DNA of 64,000 bases, from contig JAVGWX010000019.1 in NCBI GenBank assembly GCA_036924085.1, positions 22,296,293 to 22,360,292 of the forward strand. Reading direction: 5' to 3'. Below, piece by piece: positions 1 to 11,965 of the stretch (position 1 is the stretch's first letter; each line of letters opens with the position of its first letter). The notes beneath the pieces are model-generated. The model ran no database searches. It was not told where the DNA came from and saw only the letters and a program-made list of their open reading frames with translations. Source of the stretch: Ariolimax columbianus. Its lineage: Eukaryota > Mollusca > Gastropoda > Stylommatophora > Arionidae. The translations under genes and the position numbers were made by a program.

Positions 1-3000
1 TAATCTTCATAGTTTCGGACTTCGATGTGCTCATATTCATAGTTTATGTCTTCGATGTGTTAATCTTTATAGTTTCTATCACCAATGTATTAATCTACAT
101 AGATTCTGTCTTCAATGTGCTAATCTTCATAGTTTCATAGATTCTAACTTCGATGTGTTAATCTTCATAGTTTCTGCCTTCGATGTGTTAATCTTCACAG
201 TTTCTGTCTACGATGTGCTAATCTTCATAGTTTCTGTCTTCGATGTGTTAATCTTCATAGCCTCATAGTTTCTATCTTCGATGTGTTAATCATCATAGTT
301 TCTGTCTTTGATGATCTAATCTTCATAGTTTCATAGTGTCTATCTTCGATGTGTTAATCTTCATAGTTTCTGTCTTCGATGTGTTAATCTTCATAGTTTC
401 TGTCTTCGATGTGCTAATCTTCATAGTTTCTATGGTCGATGTGTTAATCTTCATAGTTTTATTCTGAAATGTGTTAATCTTCATAGTTTATAACTTCTAT
501 GTGTTAATCTTCATAGCTTCTGTCTTCGAGGTGCTAATATTCATAGTTGCTGTCTTCGATGTGTTAATCTTCATGGTTTCTGCCTTCGATGTGCTAATCT
601 TCAAATTTCTATCTTCGTTGTGTTAATCTTCATATAATCTGTCTTCGATGTGTTAATCTTCATAGTTTCTATCTTCGATGTGTAAATCTTCATAGTTTCT
701 GTCTTCGATGTGCTGATCTTCATAGTTTCTATCTTCGTTGCGTTAATCTTCATATAATCTGTCTTCGATGTGTTGATCTTCATATAATCTTTCTTCGATG
801 TGTTAATCTTCATATAATCTTTCTTCGTTGTGTTAATCTTCATTGTTTCTGTCTTCGATGTGTTAATCTTCATAGTTTCTGTCTTCGATGTGTTAATCTT
901 CATAGTTTCATAGTTTATATCTTCGATGTTTTAATCTTCATAGTTTCTGCCTTAGATGTGCTAATCTTTATAGTTTATATCTTCGTTGTGTTAATCTTCA
1001 CAGTTTCTGTCTTCGATGTGTTAATCTTCATAGTTTCATAGTTTATATCTTCGATGTTTTAATCTTCATAGTTTCTGCCTTAGATGTGCTAATCTTTATA
1101 GTTTATATCTTCGTTGTGTTAATCTTCATATAATCTGTCTTCGATTATTTAATCTTCATATAATCTGTCTTCGATGTGTTAATCTTCATAGTTTCTGTCT
1201 TCGATGATCTAATCTTCATAATTTCATAGTTTCTACCTTCGTTGTGTTAATCTTCATAGTTTCTGTCTTCGATGTGTTAATCTTCACAGTTTCTGTTTTC
1301 GATGTGCTAATCTTCATATTTTCATAGATTCTATATTCGATGTGTTAATCGTCATAGTTTCTGCCTTCGATGTGTTAACCGTCACAGTTTCTGTCTACGA
1401 TGTGCTAATCTTCATAGTTTCTGTCTTCGATGTGCTCATATTCATAGTTTATGTCTTCGATGTGTTAATCTTCATAGTTTCTATCGCCAATGTATTAATC
1501 TACATAGTTTCTGTCTTCGATGTGTTAATCTTCATAGTTTCTGTCTTCGATGATCTAATCTTCATAGTTTCATAGTGTCTATCTTCGATGTGTTAATCTT
1601 CACAGTTTCTGTCTTCGATGTGCTAATCTTCATAGTTGCTATGGTCGATGTGTTAATCTTCATAGTTTCATTCTTAGATGTGTTAATCTTCATAGTTTAT
1701 ACCTTCTATGTGTTTATCTTCATAGTTTCTGTCTTCGAGGTACTGATATTCATAGTTTCTGTCTTCGATGTGTTAATCTTCATGGTTTCTGTCTTCGATT
1801 TGCTAATCTTCAAATTTCTATCTTCGTTGTGTTAATCTTCATATAATCTGTCTTCGATATGTTAATCTTCATAGTTTCTATCTTCGATGTGTATATCTTC
1901 ATAGTTTCTGTTTTCGATGTGCTCATCTTCATAGTTTCTGTCTTCGATGTGTTGATCTTCATATAATCTTTCTTCGATGTGTTAATCTTCATATAATCTG
2001 TCTTCGTTGTGTTAATCTTCATTGTTTCTGTCTTCGATGTGTTAATCTTCATAGTTTCTGTCTTCGATGTGTTATTCTTCGCAGTTTCATAGTTTATATC
2101 TTCAATGTGTTAATCTTCACAGTTTCTGTCTTCGATGTGTTAATCTTCATAGTTTCATAGTTTTTATCTTCGATGTTTTAATCTTCATAGTTTCTGCCTT
2201 AGAAGTGTTAATCTTCACAGTTTATGTCTACGATGTGCTAATCTTCATAGTTTATATCTTCGTTTTGTTAATCTTCATATAATCTGTCTTCGATGTGTTA
2301 ATCTTTATATAATCTGCCTTCGATGTGTTAATCTTCATAGTTTCTGTCTTCGATGATCTAATCTTCATAATTTCATAGTTTCTACCTTCGTTGTGTTAAT
2401 CTTCATAGTTTCTGTCTTCTATGTGTTAATCTTCACAGTTTCTGTCTTCGATGTGCTAATCTTCATAGTTTCATAGATTATATCTTCGATGTGTTAATCG
2501 TCATAGTTTCTGCCTTCGAGGTGTTAACCTTCACAGTTTCTGTCTACGATGTGCTAATCTTCATAGTTTCTGTCTTCGATGTGCTCATATTCATAGTTTC
2601 TGTCTTCGATGTGCTAATCTTCATAGTTTAATGGATTCTAACTTCGATGTGTTAATCTTTATAGTTTCTGCTTTCCATGTGTTAATCTTCACAGTTTCTG
2701 TCTACGATGTGCTAATCTTCATAGTTTCTGTCTTCGATGTGCTGATATTCATAGTTTCTGTCTTCGATGTGCTGATATTCATAGTTTCTGACTTCGATGT
2801 GTTAATCTTCATAGCCTCATAGTTTATATCTTCGATGTGTTAATCTTCATAGTTTCTGTCTTCGATGATCTAATCTTCATAGTTTCGTAGTGTCTATCTT
2901 CGATGTGTTAATCTTCATAGTTTCTGTCTTCGATGTGTTATTCTTCACAGTTTCTATCGTCGATGTGCTAATCTTCATAGTTTCTATGGTCGATGTGTTA

Positions 3001-4250
3001 ATCTTCATAGTTTCATTCTTAGATGTGTTAATCTTCATAGTTTATACCTTCTATGTGTTAATCTTCATAGTTTCTGTCTTCGAGGTGCTGATATTCATAG
3101 TTTCTGTCTTCGATGTGTTAATCTTCATGGTTTCTGTCTTCGATGTGCTAATCTTCAAATTTCTATCTTCGTTGTGTTAATCTTCATATAATCTGTCTTC
3201 GATGTGTTAATCTTCATAGTTTCTATCTTCGATGTGTAAATCTTCATAGTTTCTGTCTTCGATGTGCTCATCTTCATAGTTTTAATCTTCGTTGCGTTAA
3301 TCTTCATATAATCTGTCTTCGTTGTGTTAATCTTCATTGTTTCTGTCTTTGATGTGTTAATCTTCATAGTTTCTGTCTTCGATGTGTTATTCTTCGCAGT
3401 TTCATAGTTTATATCTTCGATGTGTTAATCTTCACAGTTTCTGTCTTCGATGTGTTAATCTTCATAGATTCATAGTTTCTATCTTCGATGTTTTAATCTT
3501 CATAGTTTCTGCTTTAGATGTGTTAATCTTCACAGTTTATGTCTACAATGTGCTAATCTTCATAGATTCTGTCATCGATGTGTTAATCTTCATAGTTTCT
3601 GCCTTAGATGTGTTAATCTTCATAGTTTCTGTCTTAGATGTGCTAATCTTCATAGTTTATATCTTCGTTGTGTTAATCTTCATATAATCTGTCTTCGATG
3701 TGTTAATCTTCATATAATCTGTCTTCGATGTGTTAATCTTCATAGTTTCTATCTTCGATATGTTAATTGTCATAGTTTCTGTCTTCGATGTGTTAATCTT
3801 CATAGTTTCTGTCTTCCATGTGCTAATCTTCATAGTTTCTATCTTCGTTGTGTTAATCTTCATGTAATCTGTCTTTGATGTGTTAATCTTCATAGTTTCT
3901 GTCTTCGATGTGCTCATCTTCATAGTTTATGTTTTCGATGTCTTAATCTTCATATAATCTGTCTTCGATGTGCTAATCTTCACAGTTTGTATCTTCGATG
4001 TGTTAATCTTCATAGTTTCTTTCTTCGCTGTGTTAATCGTCATATTTTCTATCTTTGATGTGTTAATCTTCATAGTTTATGTCTTCGATGTGTTAATCTT
4101 CACAGTTTCTGTCTTCGATGTGCTAATCTTTATAGTTTCTATCTTCGTTGTATTAATCTTCATATAATCTGTCTTCGATGTGTTAATCTTCATATAATCT
4201 GTCTTTAATGTGCTAATTTTGATAGTTTCTGTCCTCGATTTGCTAATCTT
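1..4250. repeat. 30-bp minisatellite array, about 140 units
   Basis: A tandem array of a 30-bp unit of the form ttcgatgtgttaatcttcat followed by agtttctgtc fills the window from its first base, so the left edge is not seen. Because 30 is divisible by 3, long open frames appear on both strands: a hydrophobic decapeptide on plus (VFDVLIFIVS) and MKINTSKTET on minus. These frames follow from the unit length and carry no splice or start context. Some units carry a 9-bp extra catagtttc that shifts phase. Distinctive variant blocks recur (near 596, 1802 and 3148), so there is a higher-order period of roughly 1.2-1.35 kb. Confidence 0.95.
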
Positions 4251-4350
4251 AACCTAAAGTTACGTCTTTATACTTGTTTAGAAGACTCTGCAGAGTTTGT
4301 ATTCAACCAGTTCATTTACATTTCCTCACTTTAACTACTATGCGTATACA
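4250..4350 (-). mobile_element. LINE 3-prime remnant
   Basis: The stretch just right of the minisatellite matches the repeats at 60960-61080, 46006-46330 and 23461-23800 (shared core: acgtctttatactggtttag, agaccctgcagagtctg, tacaaccagtt). In the longer copies the minus strand encodes a LINE tail motif of the type RVVNxWNxLP. This copy keeps only the last part. Confidence 0.6.
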
Positions 4351-4737
4351 TTATGCGATAATTGATATGTTATCTTTCACGAACAATATCATGAGAAGCC
4401 ATTTTTCATCCTCAGACATAATATTTTTGTTGTCTGTATAAAGTCATTCAATTGTGTTGCTTCCCGCATTGAGTTCCATTTTTCCTGATGCTGAAATCTA
4501 CTGATAATATGTCCATGTAAATGTTGAACATCAATTGTGAAAACGCCTTCCAATGTTGCGCCTCTCTGGTTAATTCAAAGTATATGTGATACTATCTGTC
4601 GTTCTTATTAACGGTTTCTCCATTTGATTGATTGTTCGAACAATTATCTAATAGGTGTCGGAATCCCTTAGTCCTCTAATATTGACTTGAATTTAATCAT
4701 ATCTATTATGTCAATGAGCTACTCGCAATATGTACTA

Positions 4738-5463
4738 GGCGTGTTCAAATAAAATCGGACCAAAATGAGACAAGTGAACATACATACGATGCGCATGATG
4801 ACGTCGCTTCTTATGTAAACAGCACATACCAGCCGTCAAGTCTGCAAATTTCATTATCCTCCGACTCATAGTTTCCTCAGCAGACCGTTGAAAACATGGC
4901 TGGTGTGATAAGGAATCCGTCCAGAGTTGATCAGCCAGAGGTGACTCGGTTTCTAATAACTAAATGATGTCGACCAGTTTACATTCATCGTAGAATGCAG
5001 GCAGTGTATGGTGGCAAAAGTGTGTCGAAGACAGTAGTGAAGAACTGGACAACGATGTTTAAAGAAGGACGTGAGTTAATGAAAGATCTTTCGAGACCAG
5101 GTCAGGCGCATATTGTTGGGTTAGCTGACGTCCTTCTTTAAACATAGTTGTCCAGTTCCTCACTGTTGTCTTCGACACACTTTTGTCTCCGTACACTGCC
5201 TGCATTCTGGGATGAATGTCAACTGGTGTAAATCCCTCAGCTGTTAGAAACCAAATTACCGCTCGCTGATCAACTCTGGACGAATTCCGTATCACACCTA
5301 CCATGTTTTCAACATGTCTGCTGAGGTAACTATGAGTCTGAGCGTAATGAATTTGGCAAACTTTACAGTTAGTATGTGTGTTTAGATCAGAAGTGACGTC
5401 ATCATGCGCATCGCACGTATGTTCACTTGTTGCAGTTTGATCCGGTTTCATTTTAATACGCCT
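4738..5463. mobile_element. Palindromic (foldback) mariner-derived element
   Basis: Two diverged copies of the first part of a mariner transposase face each other. The left arm reads on plus from 4895 (MAGVIRNPSRVDQ, one stop near 4965). The right arm reads on minus from about 5451 to 5127 and holds the paired helix-turn-helix region (SRVDQRAVIWFL, VYGDKSVSKTTVRNW, MFKEGR). The arms close around an unpaired centre at about 5076-5123, which still encodes DLSRPGQ, the next transposase segment. The ends are mariner-like terminal repeats (ggcgtgttcaaataaaatcgg on the left, inverted on the right) next to TA. The catalytic domain is absent, so it is non-autonomous. A second copy lies at 22276. Confidence 0.85.
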
Positions 5464-5850
5464 CTTATTTTGATTATGTCATGAAAAACATAAGTGTGAT
5501 GGATTAGATAACAAATGCTTACCTAAATATCAGTTGGATCGAATGCGGCTGGTAGTTTGTTTACACCAGTTCCTTCATGTTTATTATATACTCAGAGTTG
5601 ATGGGTTAACAGCGGTGTATTTCTTTAGTGTTTTCCATTGTATGGAGGCGTACTTCAGAGTGAACTTTCTTGTTATTGATAACAGAAAACATTGTGTCCA
5701 CCTTCTACTGACCATGTTTGTCTCACATGTTTCAATATTCATGATTCATGATTCAGAGATCCTCAAAAATAGCACTCCAATGGCTACCCCCCCCCCCTCC
5801 CCCAGCTTCCTTCTTCCCCCCTCCCCCACCCCCCACTGCGAAATCACATG
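5464..5850. other. Intergenic stretch with poly-C tract
   Basis: No gene is recognised. A C-rich run at about 5787-5832 is the only structure seen. The open frames here have no splice sites or protein motifs. Confidence 0.5.
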
Positions 5851-5851
5851 A

Positions 5852-6312
5852 AATGAGATAGATGACGCACTGGCAACGAGAGCAGCAAAAGGGCACAATG
5901 AAATCAACGAGTACCATACAGAGAAATCAAGAACATCATCAGAATTCAGTATATACACCAACGGAGAGAAGACAGAAACATAAGCAGTACACCAGACCCA
6001 ATTCATCAGCTCAAAAGAAACCAATAAACTACCTTATTTCGCCTGAGAACTGGTCACTGCAGAATACTAGAACATCTATACCGACTACAGATCTCGCAGA
6101 GCGGGACAGAACACTGAACACATTCTACAGGAATGCCCACTCTATAGGGAAATGAGATACCAGACCTGGCAAGAAGGTACGGAGCTGAGACAAAATATGT
6201 TGGGCAGCCGCTTCGACTTGGTGAAGACTACAGACTTCATCATGGCGATTGGTCTACATATATAGGATGACCAAAAGATTCTGAACGCAAGAAGAAGAAG
6301 AATACGCATGGT
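5852..6312 (+). mobile_element. LINE 3-prime end fragment with (GAA)n tail
   Basis: A degraded plus-strand reading, broken by frameshifts, matches the C-terminal zinc-knuckle region of RNase H-bearing LINEs: a histidine/cysteine pattern ending in HILQECPLY, then RFDLVKTTDFIM. It finishes in gaagaagaagaa at about 6289-6301. The arrangement matches the 3-prime end of the LINE at 53711-55609. It looks 5-prime truncated. Confidence 0.65.
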
Positions 6313-6594
6313 GTGTATCTTGAACTCCCATTTAATCAAAAAATTCCATCTAGACTACATAATCTATTCTTTATTATCTCTTGTGATAAACAGGAATAGA
6401 CAATCACATCACGAACGGCAGAAAAAGGTATTCAGGAATCATATCAGTTCATGTTTTTGAAATCACTGGTCTAGATTTGACGTGATACATCTTATTATGT
6501 GTTTTATTTCTCAGCTTCACATCAAATTAGTTCTGCATTTGTGTTGAACATTTCAATCTTTTTTTCTTTTATTTACAACAATCAAATCAAGACT

Positions 6595-7310
6595 TGAGAA
6601 ATACAAAAACACACACAGCGAAACAAACTCACGAATAAATACACACCCATAAGAAAACACACACATAAACACACACAGAGAAACACACAAACAGAAACAC
6701 GCACACAGAAAAATAGAGAGAACCACACACAGAAAACAAACACTGAGAAACACACACAGAGAAAGACGCACAGAAAAATATAAACATACACACAGAAAAA
6801 CAAAACGTAGAAACACACACAAATAAACACCCACAGACAACCAACCATAGAATCACATACACACACACAGAAACACACACACACACACAGAAACACACAG
6901 TCGCTCACGCACAGAAACACACACATACAAACACACATAAAAACCCAAATACACGGAATGACATACACATAGATACACACACATAGAAACACAAACACAC
7001 ACAGAGAGAAGCACACACAAATAAATACACCAAGAAAAATACACATATAGAAACACACACATACAGGGAAACACACGGATAAATACACACATACAGGGAA
7101 ACACACAGAGAGAAACACGCATACAAAAACACACACCCAGAAATACTTATATACAGAGAACACACGCATAAATTCATAATACAGAAACACACACACATAA
7201 AACACACGCACGCACAGAAACACAGTCACACACACACAGAGAAACTTGCACAGAGAAACACATGCAAAGAAATACACAGAAAAACACATTCACTTAGAGA
7301 AACAGACAGA
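6595..7310. repeat. CA-rich imperfect simple repeat
   Basis: About 700 bp of irregular acacac blocks separated by agaaa, ataaa and similar words. The minus strand reads as long cysteine/valine/phenylalanine frames, which are an artefact of GT-rich sequence. The block ends about 20 bp from the Ig exon donor at 7333. Confidence 0.95.
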
Positions 7311-7333
7311 GATTTAAAGGAAAATGAACTTAC

Positions 7334-7448
7334 TGGAAGTAAAAAGTGTTAAATTAGGTCCTCTTAGTGTGGCTTTCTCAATGACAACTTCACAGAAATA
7401 GATGCCAGAGTCGTCTGTTTGTATCGAGTAGATGTTAAGATCATATTT
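7334..7448 (-). CDS. Ig-domain exon (second half of domain), phase 0-1
   Basis: Read on minus, ccatttcag at the 3-prime splice site is followed by 115 bp and then GTAAGT (7328-7333). The exon is 38 codons plus one base. It encodes KYDLNIYSIQ, then TDDSGIYFCEVV, then a glycine and PNLTLF. This is strands E-F-G of an immunoglobulin fold, with the DxGxYxC hallmark carrying the second cysteine. Phase 0 at the start matches the phase-0 end of the exon at 20650-20843. The join gives a complete V/I-like Ig domain with C, W and YxC in order. The gene is probably a cell-surface or secreted Ig-superfamily protein, and the exact family is unknown. The first 22 bases of the exon resemble the 22-bp repeat just upstream. 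Confidence 0.82.
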
Positions 7449-7548
7449 CTGAAATGGTAAGATCATATTGCTGAAATGGTAAGATCAAATTCCTGAAATG
7501 GTAAGATCAAATTCCTGAAATGGTAAGATCAAATTGCTGAAATGGTAA
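7449..7548 (-). repeat. Five 22-bp tandem copies of a splice acceptor
   Basis: The word catttcag (ctgaaatg on plus) occurs at 7449, 7471, 7493, 7515 and 7537, exactly 22 bp apart. Each copy reads on minus as atttgatcttaccatttcag, so each ends in a plausible 3-prime splice site. The exon proper begins right after the last copy with a diverged unit (aaatatgatcttaacat). Using an acceptor one or two units upstream would shift frame (22 is not a multiple of 3). Going three units up restores frame but meets a TGA. Confidence 0.85.
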
Positions 7549-7679
7549 TGAGATTAAACAGTGATCCGATCAAAAAACTGACAAGACAATGGCGTGAATC
7601 TAAAAATGATTATAACAAGTTTTGATATTTAATTCTGACAAGTTTCTGAACAATTGTGTAGGCTTAACAATAGTTGCCT

Positions 7680-8004
7680 ATATGTTTTTAGGACACGTAT
7701 GTAGCTCTGCCAACAAGTTTGAGGAAGATGCTGTAAAGCTGTTATAAAGAAGCAAATACAGTCATCATCAAATCATCTATGAAGACGGAATGGAGAGACC
7801 AAAACCCCCAAAATAAATTAAAAAATGAAAGTATAGACAAACTTTTTGGAGATGGGCAGATAAAGATCTTCAGACTAAGAACGGGGCATTGCGGACTAAG
7901 GCCCACCTATACATAATGGATCTTAGAGATATCACCTTGTGTGATTACGGAGCACCCAAGCAAACACCAGAACATACAAGGGACTTGTCATAAATCTTTA
8001 CCCT
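7680..8004 (+). mobile_element. LINE C-terminal fragment (RNase H / zinc-knuckle end)
   Basis: Plus-strand residues such as TWRDQNP, LFGDGQIKIFRLRTGHCGL and, in broken frame, a Cys-Asp-Tyr-Gly...TPEH...C pattern match the C-terminal tail of LINEs that carry an RNase H domain. It is interrupted by stops, and a mariner sits directly on its right. Confidence 0.6.
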
Positions 8005-8006
8005 GA

Positions 8007-9236
8007 CTATGAAGGAGTAGAAGCGCAGAAAGTTTAAATTTGGCACATATGTAGCTCTTTCAATTTGTACTAGACTTCAGAAGTATTAATTTCCGTCCTC
8101 GACGGGTTTACCCCGTATGGTGCATGGCGCAACACACCTTACTGACCGGATTTGCCATTCTAACGGTTTGTCAGAAATGGAGAAATCAGAGACCAGAAAC
8201 GTGATACAATTCTTGATGTTGTAGAGAAAAACACCTACAGAAATACACAGGCAGATGGAACCAGTGTTTCAAGAATTCTGTACATCGTATGCTTCTGCAA
8301 AAACTGGTGTAGGCAGTTTAAGTGTGGCCGTTCCCATGTAGCTGATATTCCAAGATCAGGAAGACCATCCTCAGAGTGCAGCGATGAAAATGCTGCAAGA
8401 GTGAAGAAAATCATTGACCAGGATAGAAAAATGACAATTGCAGAGATATCTAGGTCAGCAAAACTGAATGACAGAACAGTTTTTAGAATTTTACACAACA
8501 GACTAAACATGAGAAAAGTGTGTGCCGCTGAGTTCCGCGTCTGCTGACTTGTGAACAGAAAAAAAAACGAGGGTTGATTGCTGTGGCCAGTTGCTCAAAA
8601 TATGTCGGTCAAAAACATGTTTCCGACCAGGGTGACAGTAGATGAGACTTGGATTCACCATTATGACCCAGAATCCAAAATGTCCAGCATGTAGTGGAAA
8701 ACCCCGGGCTCACCAACACATGTCAAGCCAAGTGCACAGGAATCTGCAAGAAAAGTGATGCTGACTGTTTTTTTTGGGACGTCAAAGATATCACCTTGAA
8801 AGATTACCTGCCTTACGGCAACACGGTTAATGGGCAATATTATGCAAATGTCCTTACAAAACTAAGAAAGACTGTGACCAGAAAACGAGGGATAGCGCGA
8901 ACTCAAATTCTGCCTTTGCTTCAATACATCACGCCCTCCCCTAAAGCAAGGCTTGTGCCGAAACAGCCAACGATTTGAATTTTGAAATTCTTCCACACCC
9001 ACCATATTCTCCGTATTTAGCTCCATCAGACTTTTTTTCTTTTCCCCAATCTTAAAAAAAACAGCAGAAAAGAAATCATTTTGACAGTGACGAAGATGTC
9101 ACACTGTGTGAATTGGTTTAGTTCGAAAAATAGTTTACTTTATTATGAAGGTCTTTTCAAGGTTGCGCAGAGATGGCTACATTAAGAAGGAATAAGCACT
9201 GTGCCAAATTTAAACTTTCTCCTAATCCTTCATGGT
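8007..9236 (+). pseudogene. mariner transposase pseudogene, whole element with terminal repeats
   Basis: The element is about 1.23 kb, the usual mariner size. Its inverted ends share gaaagtttaaatttggcac (left 8028-8046; right, inverted, 9201-9219) plus an outer atgaagga block. Inside, fragments in several frames follow transposase order. The N-terminal region starts at 8176 (MEKSETRNVIQFL). Then come RVPRLLT-like residues near 8533, ETWIHHYDPESK near 8647, FFWDVKDITLKDYLP at 8770-8815 and HPPYSPYLAPSDFF near 8996-9037. Multiple frameshifts and stops inactivate it. It appears to have landed in the LINE tail at 7680-8004. Confidence 0.88.
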
Positions 9237-9839
9237 AGGGGTAAACACTTATGACCAGTTCCTTGTATCCTGCAAAATTACAACACTTGTAGGTTTAAAA
9301 TCAGAGTTCCCCCATCAACTAGGAGAACTGCTTGAATAGGCTAACTAGCTTCGTCTACCCGGGTTCAGAGTCAGTGTTTACTTTTTCTTATATTGGCTGC
9401 CAACCAAGGTTAATGAGTCCAATCTGCCCTCCCAGTTATACCGCCGGGTACTCGGTCACCCCACACAGCAAGCTCGGTAAGAAATAGGGGGCCCCTCATT
9501 AAGGTGCTGTTGGGGAAACAATAATGTAAGAGAGACCATTGGCACGGAAATTACTGCCCGGCAAGCCGAACAGTGAATCCAGCGCCGATCTCTACACCTG
9601 GAAAGGAGAGGGTATATCAGACGCTTCACTTTCCTTTAACGAGTGGGACGTCCCGCCCAGACCTCGATACCACCAACCCCTCCCCAGAGCACATACAAAG
9701 CTTTGATAATAGCGAATAGAAGAATTATATAAACCAGTAAATGGTTGTGAGGTAGACACCTGTGCAGGTCTGCTAATAAGTTTTAGAGCAATGCTTTAAA
9801 CTTCACATTGATTTTGACATGGACACTTATGCATCTTCT
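9237..9839. other. Unassigned repeat-like stretch
   Basis: No gene found. About 50 bp at 9318-9372 (gaactgcttgaataggctaa and following) is shared with 12193-12242, so at least part is a dispersed repeat. The GC-richer block at 9410-9690 has no open frame of note and could be LINE untranslated sequence. Confidence 0.45.
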
Positions 9840-10430
9840 TAGTTCTCAGTTCTACCCGTTCTTTGTCAAGGGGTGGTCAGCCTTGAGCGGGTTCCAACTT
9901 AGGATCCAGTCGTTTCTGTCGCGGGCGCGTGTCGTCCAGTGTGATAGTAGTCTGTCTGTGGGTTCATGAATGCATTTTTCTAGTGAATTTCGCCAGCGAG
10001 TTGGGGGTCGTCCCCGAGGTCTCTTTTTGTCGCGCGAGTACCACATGGTGGTTATAGTATTCCGTCTTTCATCTTGTCTTGTGGATATATGACCAAGCCA
10101 GCGGGGTTTTGAATGGTTAACGTTCTGTAGGACATCCTTGGTGTGTGACATTCTCCGGATGTTTGCTATTGTGTAGTCCGCTCTGTCGCTGATGTCTGAG
10201 AGTTATGCTCACGAGACGTCTTTCAAGAGATGCGTGTGCTGTCCGCAGTTGCTTCTATGCTGTTTTTGTTAGAGACCAGGTTTCGCTATCATAGCAGAGC
10301 GCTGGCAGGACTACCGAGTCGAAGATGTCCGCACGTAGTCTGGTGTGGCGTATGTTGCTGTCATGATGGAATTAAGGCTGCCCATGCCGCCCGTTTCCGT
10401 CTGGCGATCTTAGGTTTTTTGTTGTTATCC
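9840..10430 (-). mobile_element. LINE C-terminal fragment
   Basis: The minus strand reads, 5-prime to 3-prime, a degraded LALCYDSETWSL segment (after the RT domain), LERRLVSITLRH, then PRWLGHIS, RDKKRPRGRPPTRWRNSL and a Trp/Arg-rich end. This order is the C-terminal tail of RTE/CR1-group LINEs. At least one frameshift lies near 10150. Confidence 0.75.
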
Positions 10431-11476
10431 ATGTTGTTATGTATCTTTGTCAATTGTTTATACAAACATGATGTTAAGCTGGCAATGATGATATGGACAC
10501 ATGCATCTCAACAGAGATATTGTGTTGACGAGTTTGAGAAATAACAAAAATATCTGCAGACTAGAAGGAAAGGCATCTGTAGCAAGGTACACATTACAAG
10601 GACATAATGTTATCTTTGATGCCTGAGAATATATTGATCAGGATCATATTATACAGTTCTGCAAGAGTCATGAACAAAACAGATGAGGGTAAAACAGGTG
10701 ACCTCTCAGCAAAATCGTTCTTAAGTAGATCAGATAGTTGTTAATAGTTGAACAAAGTGGGAAATGGAACTCATAACTTTATGTAGGATTTGTGCATTAT
10801 GGAAAGGTAATTGACTATGTAGACATGGAATCACTGTGGATGTTGATAGGGTGCTTTGGAGTTTCCATGAAGTTGATCAACATAATTCAGAAAACATAAG
10901 TGAATATGACATTTAGATTCCTATGGGTCTGAGAGCTTTCGGAAGCCTTTGTGATAATAACTTGTGTGCAATAGGCATGTCTTTTATCCCTATTTTATAT
11001 TCTGCGGGTCATTAACTGGATTATGAAAATTACAACTTCAACATATGACAGTGACATGGCATTTGACAATACGATCTGTTGATATGGGCTTCACTAGCTC
11101 TAGTGTTTCACAATCACAAAAAGTATACTTAAGTAACAAAAAGAATGACTGATGGTACACGCATAAAAAACAACGATTTTGAGAATAAAATCGCTAAACG
11201 ATATTCTAAACGCGTTCGGGGAAACTATAATGTAGGAGGTTAAGTCATGCGTGCGTATTCGTAACAATGTAGACAAAGTAGAATGCACAGGGAGAGATAT
11301 CAAATAAAGAATGCAAAAGGGAATTGGGGCTTTCATTGCGTTAAGAAATATACTGAAATCAGATTAAGTACACCAAAAACATACAAATCTCAACTCCATT
11401 GGAAAGTTCGTCCCTTTGTAACGCAGGAACAACATAAACTACGATGAGAAAGAATGACTAGAGGGAGGAACATAGT
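10431..11476. other. Intergenic or intronic sequence, nothing recognised
   Basis: I see no exon with splice sites, no repeat unit and no transposon protein here. It is probably intron of the minus-strand Ig gene, since Ig exons lie on both sides at 7.3 and 20.7 kb. Confidence 0.45.
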
Positions 11477-11804
11477 ATGATACATTCACTAATTTGGAAC
11501 TGTGGGAAAGAAGCGGATGTCAGTAGGAGCGTAGCATTGGATAGGACACACATTAACTGTACACAGACGATGGCATTACAAGACAGTGCTCTGGAATCTC
11601 TAAGGCATAAAAGGTGGACGCAGAATAATCATTCATTGCGAAGAGGTCTTGCAATAAACAAGTCACCAGGGAAGACACGGCCATAACTTGAGAGATGACA
11701 CAGGACGGGATGACTTGGAACGCATTTGTTGACGACTAATACTGCGAAGGTAGATGAACGGTCTTAACTGATTGATTAATTGATTGATTGATTGATTGAT
11801 TGAC
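11477..11804 (+). mobile_element. Probable LINE 3-prime end with (GATT)n tail
   Basis: A degraded plus-strand frame is followed by a clean run of gattgattgattgattgatt at about 11768-11801. The same kind of tail follows the LINE ending at 37990. The protein similarity is weak (a Trp/Arg-rich tail with stops), so the call leans on the tail. Confidence 0.4.
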
Positions 11805-11879
11805 AGGCACCTCTGCATTGCAATGGACATTTCTACATCAAAGGTCGGCTCAAATAGATCTAACCAGCACTCTGTCTCT

Positions 11880-11965
11880 CACCTTGATAGTGCAATCTTG
11901 GCTTGGCGTGGCTTCGTTCGTTCTCAATGCGCTGCTCAGCATCTTGATCCCGATAGTGGAATCTG
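11880..11965 (+). repeat. Partial copy of dispersed repeat family R
   Basis: The words gcttggcgtggcttcgttcg and gctgctcagcatcttgatcc match both ends of the about 350-bp family present at 24815, 41690, 47665 and 49075. The central part is missing. Confidence 0.5.

Noticed and set aside
601..3923. Open frames of MKINTSKTET-type repeats in the left array as a repetitive protein gene
   Set aside because: They follow automatically from a 30-bp unit, occur on both strands and are broken by frame-shifting 9-bp inserts; no start, splice or signal context.
6553..7289. Cysteine-rich minus-strand frames in the CA repeat
   Set aside because: Pure product of GT-rich simple sequence (Cys/Val/Phe codons only).
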